Below are positions 8,806-18,400 of a DNA stretch of 64,000 nucleotides, one piece after another. The stretch covers positions 124,001-188,000 of the forward strand of contig NZ_ATVL01000006.1 of NCBI RefSeq assembly GCF_000420705.1, given 5' to 3'. The translations under genes were made by a program, and so were the position numbers. The notes beneath the pieces are model-generated. The model was not told where the DNA came from. It saw only the letters and a program-made list of their open reading frames with translations, and searched no databases. The number at the start of each line of letters is the position of its first letter. The stretch's first letter is position 1. This DNA is from Hymenobacter norwichensis DSM 15439. Lineage in GTDB: Bacteria; Bacteroidota; Bacteroidia; Cytophagales; Hymenobacteraceae.

Positions 8806-9348
8806 ATGGAAATCAAGCAACATGCCTTAGCCGGTGTCGTGGAGTTTATCCCTCGCGTTTTTGGCGATGCCCGCGGGGCGTTTTTCGAGTCGTTTAGTGC
8901 CCGGGTGATGGAGGAAGCTGGTGTGCGGGAAAACTGGGTACAAGACAACCAGTCGCGCTCCGATAAGGGGGTATTGCGCGGCCTGCACTTTCAGCGCCCG
9001 CCCCACGCGCAAGCTAAGCTGGTGCGTGTAGCTCAAGGACGCGCCCTCGACGTCATTGTGGATTTGCGCCGCGACTCGGCTACTTACGGCCAGCACGTGC
9101 AGGTGGAGCTGGACGCGCAGCGCTACAATATGCTGTACGTGCCCGTCGGTTTTGCACATGGCTTTGTGGCCCTCGAAGACGACACGCTGTTTCTCTATAA
9201 GTGCTCCGGCTACTACCAGCCCAGCGCCGAGGGCGGCATCCTCTGGAACGACCCTGGCCTCAACATCAACTGGGGCATCGACAACCCCAAAGTGTCCGAT
9301 AAAGACCAAATCTTGCCCGTGCTAGAAGGCTTCGAGAGTCCTTTCTAG
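8806..9348 (+). CDS. rfbC: dTDP-4-dehydrorhamnose 3,5-epimerase
   Basis: Epimerises C3 and C5 of dTDP-4-keto-6-deoxyglucose in dTDP-L-rhamnose synthesis. The length of 180 residues is normal. The motifs are all present: PRVFGDARGAFFESF, WVQDNQSRSDKGVLRGLHFQ (with the catalytic histidine), VRVAQGRALDVIVDLRRDS, MLYVPVGFAHGFVALEDD and YKCSGYYQPSAEGGILWNDP. No rfbA, rfbB or rfbD lies nearby, so the rest of the pathway must be encoded elsewhere. It follows a glycosyltransferase gene and ends at a very strong palindrome. Confidence 0.96.
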   Translation: MEIKQHALAGVVEFIPRVFGDARGAFFESFSARVMEEAGVRENWVQDNQSRSDKGVLRGLHFQRPPHAQAKLVRVAQGRALDVIVDLRRDSATYGQHVQVELDAQRYNMLYVPVGFAHGFVALEDDTLFLYKCSGYYQPSAEGGILWNDPGLNINWGIDNPKVSDKDQILPVLEGFESPF

Positions 9349-9363
9349 ACCACGGCTTTTGTT

Positions 9364-9419
9364 AACGCATAAAATGAGAACAGGCTGCCAAGTGGCAGCC
9401 TGTTCTCATTTTATGCGTT
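9364..9419. terminator. 27-bp perfect palindrome between rfbC and murF
   Basis: Arms 9364-9390 and 9393-9419 are perfectly complementary over 27 bases with a 2-base centre (inner core GGCTGCCA). It sits between converging genes and would act as a bidirectional terminator. The stem is two to three times longer than an ordinary intrinsic terminator, with no mismatch. Confidence 0.8.
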
Positions 9420-9463
9420 TGGTGTGTTATGTGCACGGTTTACAAACCAATAATCGTCACCGA

Positions 9464-9503
9464 AATCCGTACAATCCGGCGAATCTGCAAAATCCGTGAT
9501 TCA
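9464..9503. repeat. tandem array of a degenerate 9-bp word
   Basis: AATCC-type words recur every 9 bases: AATCCGTAC at 9464, AATCCGGCG at 9473, AATCTGCAA at 9482, AATCCGTGA at 9491. A decayed fifth copy overlaps the murF stop codon (9501-9503 on the minus strand). Confidence 0.65.
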
Positions 9504-10808
9504 GACGAGGGGGAGCAAGGTTTCTAGGCCCATGCCGCGGGAGCCTTTGATGAGGATTTGCTGGCCTTGCAACGCCTGAGTTTGCAGCCAGTCGGCGGCT
9601 TCGGCTTTGGTGGTGAAATAGTGCGCGGTACCACCAAGAACGGCATGCGCCAGGCGCATTTCTGGGCCAACCAGCACTGCTGTGCCAAACGGCAAATCGG
9701 CCAATAGGCGGCCTAGCTCGGTGTGTTCGTGTTGGCTCTCGTCGCCCAGTTCGAACATGTCGCCCAAAACCACCACCTTCTGGTCGTTGCTGGTGCCGGG
9801 GCGGGCCGCGAAGCTACGTAGCGCTGCTGCCATGCTGCTGGGGTTGGCGTTGTAGGCATCCAGAATCACTTCATTGCGGCCGGTTTGCACCAACTGGGAG
9901 CGGTTGTTGGTGGGCGCATACGCGGCTAGCGCAGCAGCAATATCGGCAGTAGAAACCCCAAAATGCTGCCCCACAGCGGCGGCGGCGGCTAGGTTTGGGA
10001 AGTTGTAGTCGCCGGTAATCTGGGCCTTCACCAGCGTACCATCAGCTAGGCGCAGGCTGATGTTAGGCGTAGCCCCTACGAACGTAGCGGGGTAGGTATC
10101 GGTGGGGGCGGGGTAGCTGACGCGCTGCGGCACCGCTTCCGCTAGGGCGGGCAGCCGGGCATCCAGCGTATTCACGAAGGCTGTGCCGCCCGCTGCTGCC
10201 AGAAACTGGAACAATTCGGCTTTGCCCTTGGCAATGCCTTCCTGCCCGCCAAAGCCTTCGAGGTGAGCCTTCCCGATGTTGGTAATCAGGCCGTGGGTGG
10301 GTTCGGCAATGGCGCTGAGCAGCGCAATTTCGCCCTGATGGTTGGCGCCCATTTCCACAATAGCCAGCTCGTGGTCAGTGGGTTGGATGCTGAGCAGCGT
10401 GAGGGGCACGCCAATGTGGTTGTTGAGGTTGCCGCGGGTGTACTGCACCCGAAAACGCCGGCTCAGGACGCTGTTAACAAGTTCTTTAGTGGTGGTTTTG
10501 CCGTTCGAACCGGTAATGGCCAGCACCGGGATAGTGAGTTGCCGGCGGTGATGGCGCGCTAAGTCTTGAAGAGTCAGCAGCGGGTCGGGGGCGTAGGTGT
10601 AGCGGGCAGGGTCGGTGGCGGCCAGGGCGGCATCGTCCACTACGGCGTGGCGAGCTCCTTGCGCCAGCGCCGGGGCGGCAAAGTCGGCCCCGCGAAAAGA
10701 CGGGCCGTTCAAGGCAAAAAACAGCGTGTTGGTCTGCGGCTGCCGCGAATCGGTGCTGACGGACGCACAGGCGCGAAACTGGTCGTAGAGGGCCGCTATG
10801 TCTTGCAT
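9501..10808 (-). CDS. murF: UDP-MurNAc-tripeptide:D-Ala-D-Ala ligase
   Basis: Adds D-Ala-D-Ala to the UDP-MurNAc tripeptide in the last cytoplasmic step of peptidoglycan precursor synthesis. It is 435 residues long, as usual. The N-terminal substrate domain has STDSRQPQTNTLFFALNGP. The ATP-binding P-loop is ITGSNGKTTTKELV, followed by the Mur-ligase blocks TRGNLNNHIGVPLTLL, EMGANHQGEI and ITNIGKAHLEGFGG. The C-terminal ligase domain has ILDAYNANPSSMAAAL and LGDMFELGDES. Unusually it is isolated from other mur genes. It is divergent from the VCBS gene, with a gap of about 50 bases. Confidence 0.96.
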   Translation of the reverse strand: MQDIAALYDQFRACASVSTDSRQPQTNTLFFALNGPSFRGADFAAPALAQGARHAVVDDAALAATDPARYTYAPDPLLTLQDLARHHRRQLTIPVLAITGSNGKTTTKELVNSVLSRRFRVQYTRGNLNNHIGVPLTLLSIQPTDHELAIVEMGANHQGEIALLSAIAEPTHGLITNIGKAHLEGFGGQEGIAKGKAELFQFLAAAGGTAFVNTLDARLPALAEAVPQRVSYPAPTDTYPATFVGATPNISLRLADGTLVKAQITGDYNFPNLAAAAAVGQHFGVSTADIAAALAAYAPTNNRSQLVQTGRNEVILDAYNANPSSMAAALRSFAARPGTSNDQKVVVLGDMFELGDESQHEHTELGRLLADLPFGTAVLVGPEMRLAHAVLGGTAHYFTTKAEAADWLQTQALQGQQILIKGSRGMGLETLLPLV

Positions 10809-10860
10809 GATGTTTGTGGTAACTTAGAGATAAATTCTTGTGTTCTACCGAAAAGCAACG

Positions 10861-13146
10861 ATGCCTTCTATGATTTCACGTTTCCTATTCACTTGCGCTT
10901 TGCTAGGCTGCTACGTAGGTACGCACTCGGCCGTGGCACAATCCACGGCATTCGGCTTCGAGCTTCGGTCGGTGGCAAAAGTAGTGCAAGGCACCGATAC
11001 CCTGCGCCATGCCTGGGCCGGTGGCCTCGACTCGCCGCAGTTTTCCAACATCGACCTCAACGCCGACGGGCAGCAAGATTTATTTGTTTACGACCGGCGC
11101 ACCCGGCGGGTGCTCACTTACCTCAATGCAGCCAATCCGGCGGGTGGCCGGCAGTGGCAGTACGCCCCCGACTACGAAGTACTGTTTCCGGCGGGCATGC
11201 ACAGTTGGGCGCTGCTACGCGACTACGACTGCGACGGCCGCCCCGACCTATTTACCAGTGGCAACAGTGAAGTGGATATTCAGGTGTACCGCAACGTGGC
11301 TGGGCCCAACGGCCGGCCCACGTTTACGCTGGTGAACCCGCTGGTGTCAGCCATGGTAGGACCCAACCTTGTCAACATCAATACGGGTAGTCATCTACCT
11401 GCTATTGAAGACGTGAATGGGGACGGAAAGCTGGACATCCTGATTTATAATTGGGATAATCTGCGCTTCATCGACTACTATCAGAACACTAGTACTGCCT
11501 GCGGGGGACTGCAATTCCGGCTGGTTTCCAGTTCGTGGGGCGATATCCAGTCGTGCCTGCTCACGTGCGGTTCGTACGACATCAACACCACGGCACTGTG
11601 CCGCCCTACGGGTACGCTGCACAGCTCGGGCAGCAACCTGACTGTACTGGACCTGGACGGCGACGGGGATAAAGACGTGCTAGTAGGCCGCGACTTTTGC
11701 ACGCAACTGACTTCGCTCACCAACCGCGGAACCAACGCTCAGGAGGCATTTACGAATGCCGACATCAGCAACACCTTCCCGGCTGGGACAACGCCCATAC
11801 GGGTGCCCAATTTTGCTACCGGCTACCACGTTGATGTCAATTTTGATGGCCGCCGCGACCTGCTAGTGGCGCCTGCCGTGTACGACAACCTCGATACCAT
11901 TGAAACCCGCCGCTCGGTGTGGTTCTATGAAAATGCGGGTACGGGTGCGGCCACCAATTTCCAGTTCCGGCAGAACGATTTCCTCCAGCGTGACATGATT
12001 GAAGCCAGCTCGCTGGCCAGCACCACGTTTCTGGATGTAGATGGCGACGGACTAAAAGACATGCTGGTGGCCGGCACCCGCCACGATGTAGGCACCCTGT
12101 TTGCGGCCTCGCTGGCGTACTACCGCAACGTGGGCACCCTCAGTCGCCCTGTGTATAGCCTCGTCACCAACAACTACCTGAACCTGTCCGCCAAGAAGTA
12201 CGCCCGCATCCAGCCCATAGCCGTCGACCTGAACCGTGACGGGGCCCTGGATTTGGCATTTACCTGCTTCGAAACCTACGGCCGGGGCGCTTACCTAGGG
12301 TTCTTTCTGAACCAAGCGGCAGCTGGGGCGCCAGTTAGCTTCAACACCACCACGGTACGCACCATCAGTAACCTGCCGAACAGCCAATATGATATGGCGG
12401 CCTTCTTCGATGTAGACAACGATGGGTACGTAGACTTGCTCTACAGCACCAATTCCAACCGTATCGACCTGCCCGCCGGCCAAAGCCTGCGCTATTACCG
12501 CAACAACGGCAGCAGCAACCTGGAAACGGCCTTCGTGATAACCAATTCCGACTACGGCCAGATTCGGACGGCTACCAACACTCGGCCCAGCAACCTGTGC
12601 CCCGTAGTGGCCGACTTCGATGGGGACGGGGCGCCCGACTTGCTGACTGTGGATATCAGCGGCCAGATCCGCATGTTCGGCAACATCCGGGCGCAGAGCG
12701 GCGTGTTCCTGGACCGCACCAGCTTGTTTTACAACACGCTGCTAGGTACTTATAACGACGGCCAACTAGGTATCCGTGACCAGAACCACACCAGCCTAGC
12801 CGCCGCCGATGTGAACGGGGATGGCGTGCCCGAGCTGTTCATTGGCATGGAAAGCGGCGGCGTACTGGCGGCAGCCACTCGCAACCGAGTGCTAAGCACC
12901 CGCGGAGCCGCCCAAAGCCTGGCTCTCTCGCTGTACCCGAACCCAGCTACTACCAGTGCCACCGTGGCCGCCCCGCGCCCCGTGCGCCTCACCCTCTTCG
13001 ACCTCACTGGCCGTGTGGTACGCACCATAGCAACGCCCGCCCGCCAGCACGAGTTGGATTTGCGCGGACTGGCCTCAGGCCTCTACATCGTCCGTTGCGA
13101 AACCACCGACGGCCAGCTAGGCGTGCAACGGCTGGAAGTGAAGTAA
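10861..13146 (+). CDS. secreted VCBS/FG-GAP repeat protein with T9SS sorting domain
   Basis: About 761 residues. The ATG at 10861 is preferred; the frame stays open to a GTG at 10840, and a further ATG at 10870 gives MISRFLFTC. The signal peptide ends near AVAQ. The body is a beta-propeller of VCBS/FG-GAP repeats, each with a calcium-binding DxDxDG loop: DLNADGQQD, DVNGDGKLD, DLDGDGDKD, DVDGDGLKD, DVDNDGYVD, DFDGDGAPD and DVNGDGVPE. The C-terminus is a type A T9SS domain: LYPNPATTSATV, LFDLTGRVVR and LDLRGLASGLYIVR. It should be surface-exposed or released, and calcium-stabilised. No catalytic domain is seen; adhesion is possible. Confidence 0.92.
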   Translation: MPSMISRFLFTCALLGCYVGTHSAVAQSTAFGFELRSVAKVVQGTDTLRHAWAGGLDSPQFSNIDLNADGQQDLFVYDRRTRRVLTYLNAANPAGGRQWQYAPDYEVLFPAGMHSWALLRDYDCDGRPDLFTSGNSEVDIQVYRNVAGPNGRPTFTLVNPLVSAMVGPNLVNINTGSHLPAIEDVNGDGKLDILIYNWDNLRFIDYYQNTSTACGGLQFRLVSSSWGDIQSCLLTCGSYDINTTALCRPTGTLHSSGSNLTVLDLDGDGDKDVLVGRDFCTQLTSLTNRGTNAQEAFTNADISNTFPAGTTPIRVPNFATGYHVDVNFDGRRDLLVAPAVYDNLDTIETRRSVWFYENAGTGAATNFQFRQNDFLQRDMIEASSLASTTFLDVDGDGLKDMLVAGTRHDVGTLFAASLAYYRNVGTLSRPVYSLVTNNYLNLSAKKYARIQPIAVDLNRDGALDLAFTCFETYGRGAYLGFFLNQAAAGAPVSFNTTTVRTISNLPNSQYDMAAFFDVDNDGYVDLLYSTNSNRIDLPAGQSLRYYRNNGSSNLETAFVITNSDYGQIRTATNTRPSNLCPVVADFDGDGAPDLLTVDISGQIRMFGNIRAQSGVFLDRTSLFYNTLLGTYNDGQLGIRDQNHTSLAAADVNGDGVPELFIGMESGGVLAAATRNRVLSTRGAAQSLALSLYPNPATTSATVAAPRPVRLTLFDLTGRVVRTIATPARQHELDLRGLASGLYIVRCETTDGQLGVQRLEVK

Positions 13147-13147
13147 A

Positions 13148-13219
13148 AGTGACTTAGTAAGCTAGTGCAAGGGGGAGTTGAATGTTCAACTCCCCCTTGC
13201 ACTAGCTTACTAAGTCACT
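13148..13219. terminator. 35-bp perfect palindrome between the VCBS gene and the omega-amidase gene
   Basis: Arms 13148-13182 and 13185-13219 match perfectly over 35 bases, with only a 2-base centre. The right arm covers two of the three bases of the omega-amidase stop codon (13218-13220 on the minus strand). The left arm starts one base after the VCBS stop. The arm has an 8-base rhythm: AGTGACTT, AGTAAGCT, AGTGCAAG. It would act as a bidirectional terminator. Confidence 0.8.
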
Positions 13220-14000
13220 ATTTCGTGAGCTCGAAGGAGTCGGCGTCGTGCAGGGCGGGGAAACGCTCCCGGAATGCCACCAAGTCGGCGTAGCGGAGGG
13301 AGCGGGTGATGCCGGTTTCCTGGTTGCCCACTTCCACCAAATACTCGCCGCGCATATCCAGCAAGGCCGAGTCGCCGGAATAGGCGAGGCTGTTGCCATC
13401 GATACCCACGCAGTTCACGCCCATGGTGTACGCTACGTTTTCAATGGCGCGGGCACGTAGCAGCGTCATCCAGGCGGTGCGGCGGGCGGCGGGCCAGTTG
13501 GCTACGTATAGCAGCAGGTCGTAGGGTTCGGTGGCAGAGTTGCGGCTCCATACCGGGAAGCGCAAATCGTAGCATACAAAAGGGCAGATACGCCAACCGC
13601 GCCATTCCTCTATTAGGCGCTCGGTGCCAGCGGTGTAGGTGTGCTGCTCGTTGGCCATCGTGAACAGATGGCGCTTGTTGTAATAGCTCAGGCGGCCGTC
13701 GGGCCGCACCCACAGCAGGCGGTTATAGTAGCGCCCGTCTTCTTTGATGATGATACTACCCGTAATTACGGCATTGCGGGCGGTTGCCAGCTCTTGCAGC
13801 CACGTCACCGTAGGGCCATCCATGGGCTCAGCTAATTTGGCGGCGTCCATGCTGAAGCCAGTAGTGAACATTTCGGGCAGCACAATCAAATCGGGCGCCA
13901 GGGAAATTTCGTCGATATGTCGTTGCAGTTCGGCTCGGTTGGCCGCCGGATTGTGCCACTGCAAGGAGGCCTGCACGAAGGATACAGTTAGGTCAGACAC
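13218..14000 (-). CDS. omega-amidase, nitrilase superfamily (YafV-type)
   Basis: Hydrolyses alpha-ketoglutaramate and alpha-ketosuccinamate to the keto acid and ammonia. It is 260 residues long. The nitrilase Glu-Lys-Cys triad is visible: Glu in IVLPEMFTTGFSMD, Lys in YYNKRHLFTMANE, and Cys in FVCYDLRFPVWSRN. The phrases MDGPTVTWLQELA and YDLLLYVANWPAARRTAW are characteristic of the YafV/omega-amidase branch. The start is GTG. The next gene upstream on the same strand encodes a YbdL-type aminotransferase. Together they form the known glutamine/methionine transaminase-omega-amidase pair. Confidence 0.9.
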   Translation of the reverse strand: MSDLTVSFVQASLQWHNPAANRAELQRHIDEISLAPDLIVLPEMFTTGFSMDAAKLAEPMDGPTVTWLQELATARNAVITGSIIIKEDGRYYNRLLWVRPDGRLSYYNKRHLFTMANEQHTYTAGTERLIEEWRGWRICPFVCYDLRFPVWSRNSATEPYDLLLYVANWPAARRTAWMTLLRARAIENVAYTMGVNCVGIDGNSLAYSGDSALLDMRGEYLVEVGNQETGITRSLRYADLVAFRERFPALHDADSFELTK

Positions 14001-14204
14001 AAGGGTAGGGCAATAGGGAGTAGGAGAAGAGCAGTATTTCTATCAAGAAATATAAGACGGTTGGCAACACAAAAGAGTTATGCTAGCCTAAAATAATTTC
14101 AGATAGAAAGGCAGGGGATATAGCCTGAATAAGTGCCAAACGCCCCAAGGGTACTTGCTGAAAACAGCTTGGGTATAAGTGCTAGATTCACTGAGTGCTA
14201 GCCT

Positions 14205-15365
14205 CTACAAAGTCTTCAGTTGTTCGGCGGCGGCACGGAGCGTGGCCTCCTGCTTAGCAAAGCAGAAGCGGACCAGGCCTTCGTCGTGGCCGTTGTGGTA
14301 AAACGCCGACACGGGCACCACGGCCACGCCGGCTTCGCGAGTGAGACGTTGGGCAAACACTACATCGGGCTCGGTGGAAATACGGGCGTAGCGGGCCAGC
14401 TGGAAGTAGCCGCCGGGCACGGGTAGCAGCTCGAAGCGCGACTCGGCCAGCAACTCCCGGAATAGGTCGCGCTTGGGCTGGTAGAAGGCAGGTAGCTGCT
14501 GGTCGTGGGTAGGGTCGGCCTCCAGCGCATCGGCCAGGGCATGCTGAGTGGGCGTGCTCACGGCAAACGTAAGGAACTGATGCACCCGGCGTACCTCGGC
14601 GGTAAGAGCTAGCGGCGCTACGCAGTAGCCCATTTTCCAGCCGGTAGCGTGGTAGGTTTTCCCGAACGACGACAGCACGAAAGCCCGTTCCCGCAACGCC
14701 GGCTGTTGTAGTACGCTGCAATGCGGCTGCCCATCAAACACCATGTGCTCGTACACTTCGTCGCTGAGCACCAGTACGTTGGTGTTAGCTAATATTTCGG
14801 CCAAGGTATCGAGGTCGGAGGCGGAAAGTACGGCACCGCTGGGGTTGTGCGGCGAGTTAAGCATGATGAGGCGAGTGCGGGGCGTGAGGGCGGCGCGTAC
14901 CCGGTCCCAGTCGGGGCGGAAGGTGGGGGCCGGTAGGGGTACGTACACAGGCACGCCGCCTTGCAGCCGGATGGCCGGGCCGTAGAGGTCGTAGGCCGGC
15001 TCCAGTACCAGCACCTCGTCGCCGGGGTGCACTACGGCGGCCAGCACGGCGTACAGCGCTTCGGTGGCGCCGCAGGTTACAGTTATTTCGGTGGCTGGGT
15101 CAGGGGCGGGCACGCCGTACACGCGGGTGGTTTTGGCGGCAATGGCTTCGCGCAGGCGCGGCAGGCCGGGCATAGGTGCGTACTGGTGGTGGCCGGCGGT
15201 GCGGGCGTGGTGGGCTAGCGCCTCCTGCAGCGCCAGCGGCGGGTCGTAATCAGGAAAGCCCTGAGCTAGGTTGATGGCGCCGCACTCCTGGGCCAGCTGC
15301 GTCATCACCGAGAAAATGCTGGTGCCCACATCGGGCAGCTTGGAAACTAGAGGAGGCAGGGCCAT
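14205..15365 (-). CDS. PLP-dependent methionine/glutamine aminotransferase (YbdL/KAT-like)
   Basis: Class I fold-type I aminotransferase, 386 residues. Diagnostic blocks are AQECGAINLAQGFPDYDPP, VTCGATEALYAVLAAVVHPG, MLNSPHNPSGAVL, VLVLSDEVYEHMVFDG (the PLP-ring aspartate and tyrosine) and the Schiff-base lysine in LSSFGKTYHATGWKMGYC. The C-terminal arginine is in LVRFCFAKQE. The AQGFPD signature places it with YbdL and the kynurenine/glutamine transaminase K group, which use glutamine or methionine as donor. The omega-amidase downstream would remove the keto-amide product. The 204-base gap between them shows no obvious terminator. Confidence 0.9.
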   Translation of the reverse strand: MALPPLVSKLPDVGTSIFSVMTQLAQECGAINLAQGFPDYDPPLALQEALAHHARTAGHHQYAPMPGLPRLREAIAAKTTRVYGVPAPDPATEITVTCGATEALYAVLAAVVHPGDEVLVLEPAYDLYGPAIRLQGGVPVYVPLPAPTFRPDWDRVRAALTPRTRLIMLNSPHNPSGAVLSASDLDTLAEILANTNVLVLSDEVYEHMVFDGQPHCSVLQQPALRERAFVLSSFGKTYHATGWKMGYCVAPLALTAEVRRVHQFLTFAVSTPTQHALADALEADPTHDQQLPAFYQPKRDLFRELLAESRFELLPVPGGYFQLARYARISTEPDVVFAQRLTREAGVAVVPVSAFYHNGHDEGLVRFCFAKQEATLRAAAEQLKTL

Positions 15366-15432
15366 GCGGAAAGTCGGGAGGTGGAACAGACGCCCAAAAT
15401 ACGCTGCGGTACCGGAAAGTTCCGGCGCCCGC

Positions 15433-18400
15433 CTACCCGGCTGTGGCCTCTGCTACCGGCAAATACACCCGGAACGTGCTGCCTTCGCCCACCGTGCTAT
15501 CCACTTCCACGCGGCCGCCGTGGCCCTTGGCAATTCGATTAACAATGTACAGGCCCATGCCCGAGCCTTCTACATGGTCGTGGAAGCGGCGGAACAACTG
15601 AAACAGCTGAGTGCCAAACCGCGCCAAATCAATGCCGATGCCATTGTCTTGTACTGTCAATACTAAGTTGTTGGCTTGCATGCTGCTGCTGACCTGAATG
15701 CAGGGTGGCCGGCCGGGAGCAGCGTATTTGAGGGCGTTGCTAAGTAAGTTGTAGAGGATGCTTTGCAGGCTGGGCCGCACAAACGTAACCACCGGAGCAG
15801 CCTCGAAACTAGTGCTGACGGTGGCCCCAGTGGCCGTGAGCTGCTCCTGAATACTGAGCAGCACTTCCGCTGTTAAGGCATCCAAGGCTACTTGCTCAGT
15901 GGGTACGTAGTGGCGCTGCTTCTGCACCTGCACCAACTCCGAGAGGTCGTTGATGGTGGCGTAAATTTGTTGCAAAGCACGCTCGAACATGGCCACCAGT
16001 TGCACCGCTTCCGGGTCGCGAAACTGAGTGGTGCGCCGGAGTTCCTCGAAGATGCCGGCCATATTGTTGATGGGCTGGCGCAAATCGTGGGAGGTGGTGT
16101 ACACGAAGTTGTCGAGGCTTTCGTTGCTGCGCAGTAATTCAGCGTTCTGGTCTTGCAGCAGTTCCCGTAGTTCGCGCTCCTCATGCACATCGGTTATGGT
16201 ACTGTACCAGCGAATTACGCGGCCGGTGGCGTCGGTTTCGGGTACGCCGCGGCTTAGCTGCCAGCGGTACTGCCCATCGTGGCGGCGCAACCGAAACTCG
16301 TAGCCCCAACTGCGGCCCTGGGTTAGCGCCGCCCGAAATTCTTCATGCAGCTCAGATGCATCATGAGGGTGCAGCACGCCCTGCCAGATGGCGTTGCCAC
16401 TCACGGTAGCGGGGTCTTGTCCGGTGTAAGCGTACCACTGTGGGCTCACGTAGAGCGGCTGGCCAGCTTCGTCGTTGATAAAGGTCATCACCGGCAACGA
16501 CTCGGTCATGAGGCGCAGCTGCTCGTCTCGGCGCCTAATTTGGGCTTGCAGCGCTTCGGATTTCCGGCGGTTGCGCACCTGCTCGGTCACATCGAGCACG
16601 AGCACCAGCACGGCCTTCACCTGCTGCTGCTCGTTGCGCAGGGGTTGGTAGGTGAACGTAACGTGGCGCTGCCGCAGGGTCGTTGTGCCGGGCTGGCGGA
16701 AACCAAGCAAAACTTCCGTACCCGACCAAGTTTCGCCGGACTGATACACTTTATCGAGCAGCGCCACAAAGCCTTGGTCCTCCAGCTCAGGCAGCAAATC
16801 GGCAATGCGCTGGCCCAGTTCAATATGCGCGCCTACTAGTTCGGCGTAGCGCTGGTTGAAAAACGTAAGGCGGTGCTCGGGGCCGGTAAGCGTGGCAATG
16901 GCAGCGGGGGCCTCACTCAGGATTTCCAGCAGCTGCCGGTCTTTTTCCTCTAGCCGGTGCTGGGCCTGCCGCTTGTCGTTGATATCAGTATTGGTGCCTA
17001 CCCAACGCAGAATCCGGCCATCGGGCCGCCGGATGGCTTCGGCGCGAGCCAGAAACCAGCGGTACTGCCCCCGCTGGTTGCGCCAGCGGTGCTCGGCCTC
17101 GAAGCGCGTGCCCTGAGTTAGGGCAGCGTGCCAGCGCGCCTGGGTGGTGGGCAAGTCGTCGGGGTGGATGAACTTCTCCCAGCCCCAGTCCTGCAACTGC
17201 TCGAAGGTGCCGCCTGTGAAATCGTACCAGCGCTGGTTGTAGTAAGTCACACCACCGTCGGGCTTCGACACCCAAGCCATGGCGGGCAGCCCTTCCAGCG
17301 CCTGCCGGAACTCTTGGTCTTGCTGCCGGATTTCTTCCAGCAGACCGGCGGCTTGCTGCTTGGCCTGCACCTGCTCAGTCACATCAATACCGAACACCAA
17401 AATGCCCTGCGTGTGGCCTTTGTCATCAAGTAAAGGCTGAAACACCCCGTTGAAAAACCACTGCTGCCGTTCCATTGCAGGGTCGGGTGACTGGAATGGT
17501 ATTTCATGCAGCACAAACGGCTCCCCGGTGCGGTACACGTCATCAACGAGGGCAATAAAGCCCTGCTCCACCAATTCGGGCGCGGCCTGTGCAGCAGGTA
17601 GCCCAATGCGGGCCTGCCCCCGAAACAGCTGCTGCCCCCGTTCGTTTACGTAGCTATACACGTGGTTGGGGCCAGTGAGCGTGGCAATGTAGGCGGGTAC
17701 CTGGCTCAGAATCTGTTGTAACTGCTGGTCTTTTTCTTCGAATAGCTGGCGGGTACGCTTCTGGTCATCAATGTCGGTGCTGGTGCCAAACCAGCGCACA
17801 ATGTGGCCGTTAGCATCGCGCTGGGGCAGGGCCTGGCTCAGAAACCACCGAAACGAACCATCCTGCGCTCGAAAGCGGTGCTCAATTTCGTACGGTTCGC
17901 CGGTGCTGAGAGAGTGGCGCCAGTGGGTGCGTACTTGCTGCTGGTCGTCGGGGTGGGTCATGGAGCGCCACAAACCCGGAATGTCCGCAGCAGCCAACGA
18001 CTGGCCGGTGTAGGCCATCCAGCGGGCACTGAAATACTGGTAGCGGCCGGCGGCATTAGTTACCCACACCAGCTGCGGAATCAAATCGGCCAGAAATAGA
18101 AACTGCTCTTGTTCCGGCGTTGGACGGGGCGCTTCCGCTACGGTAGCTAACTGGGTTTCCTGGAGCTGGCAAAGCAAATAACGCACTGGCGACCCAGCTT
18201 CGGGGCTGGCTGGTACCGGTGTGAGCGTGAGGCGTACTCCTCGTAATGCTGGCGTTGGGGTTGGCGCGGCGAGCTGGGGCAGATGGGCTTCCAGCTGGTG
18301 GGGTTGCCCAGTGGCTAGGGCCGCTGCAACGGCGGCGTTCCAGGCAATAGGGCCGCCCTCAAACTCCAGCAGTTCAGTAGCTGGCTGGCCCGTTATTGAT

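Noticed and set aside
9364-9419. Insertion-sequence inverted ends or a REP element
   Set aside because: No transposase lies between or beside the arms, and the arm sequence is not repeated elsewhere in the window.
11395-11735. Minus-strand open frames inside the VCBS gene
   Set aside because: They are shadows of a strongly supported plus-strand gene with repeated DxDxDG loops.
14000-14007. TACCCTTG on the minus strand as a promoter of the omega-amidase gene
   Set aside because: It overlaps the GTG start, leaving no leader, and matches TAnnTTTG at only seven of eight positions.
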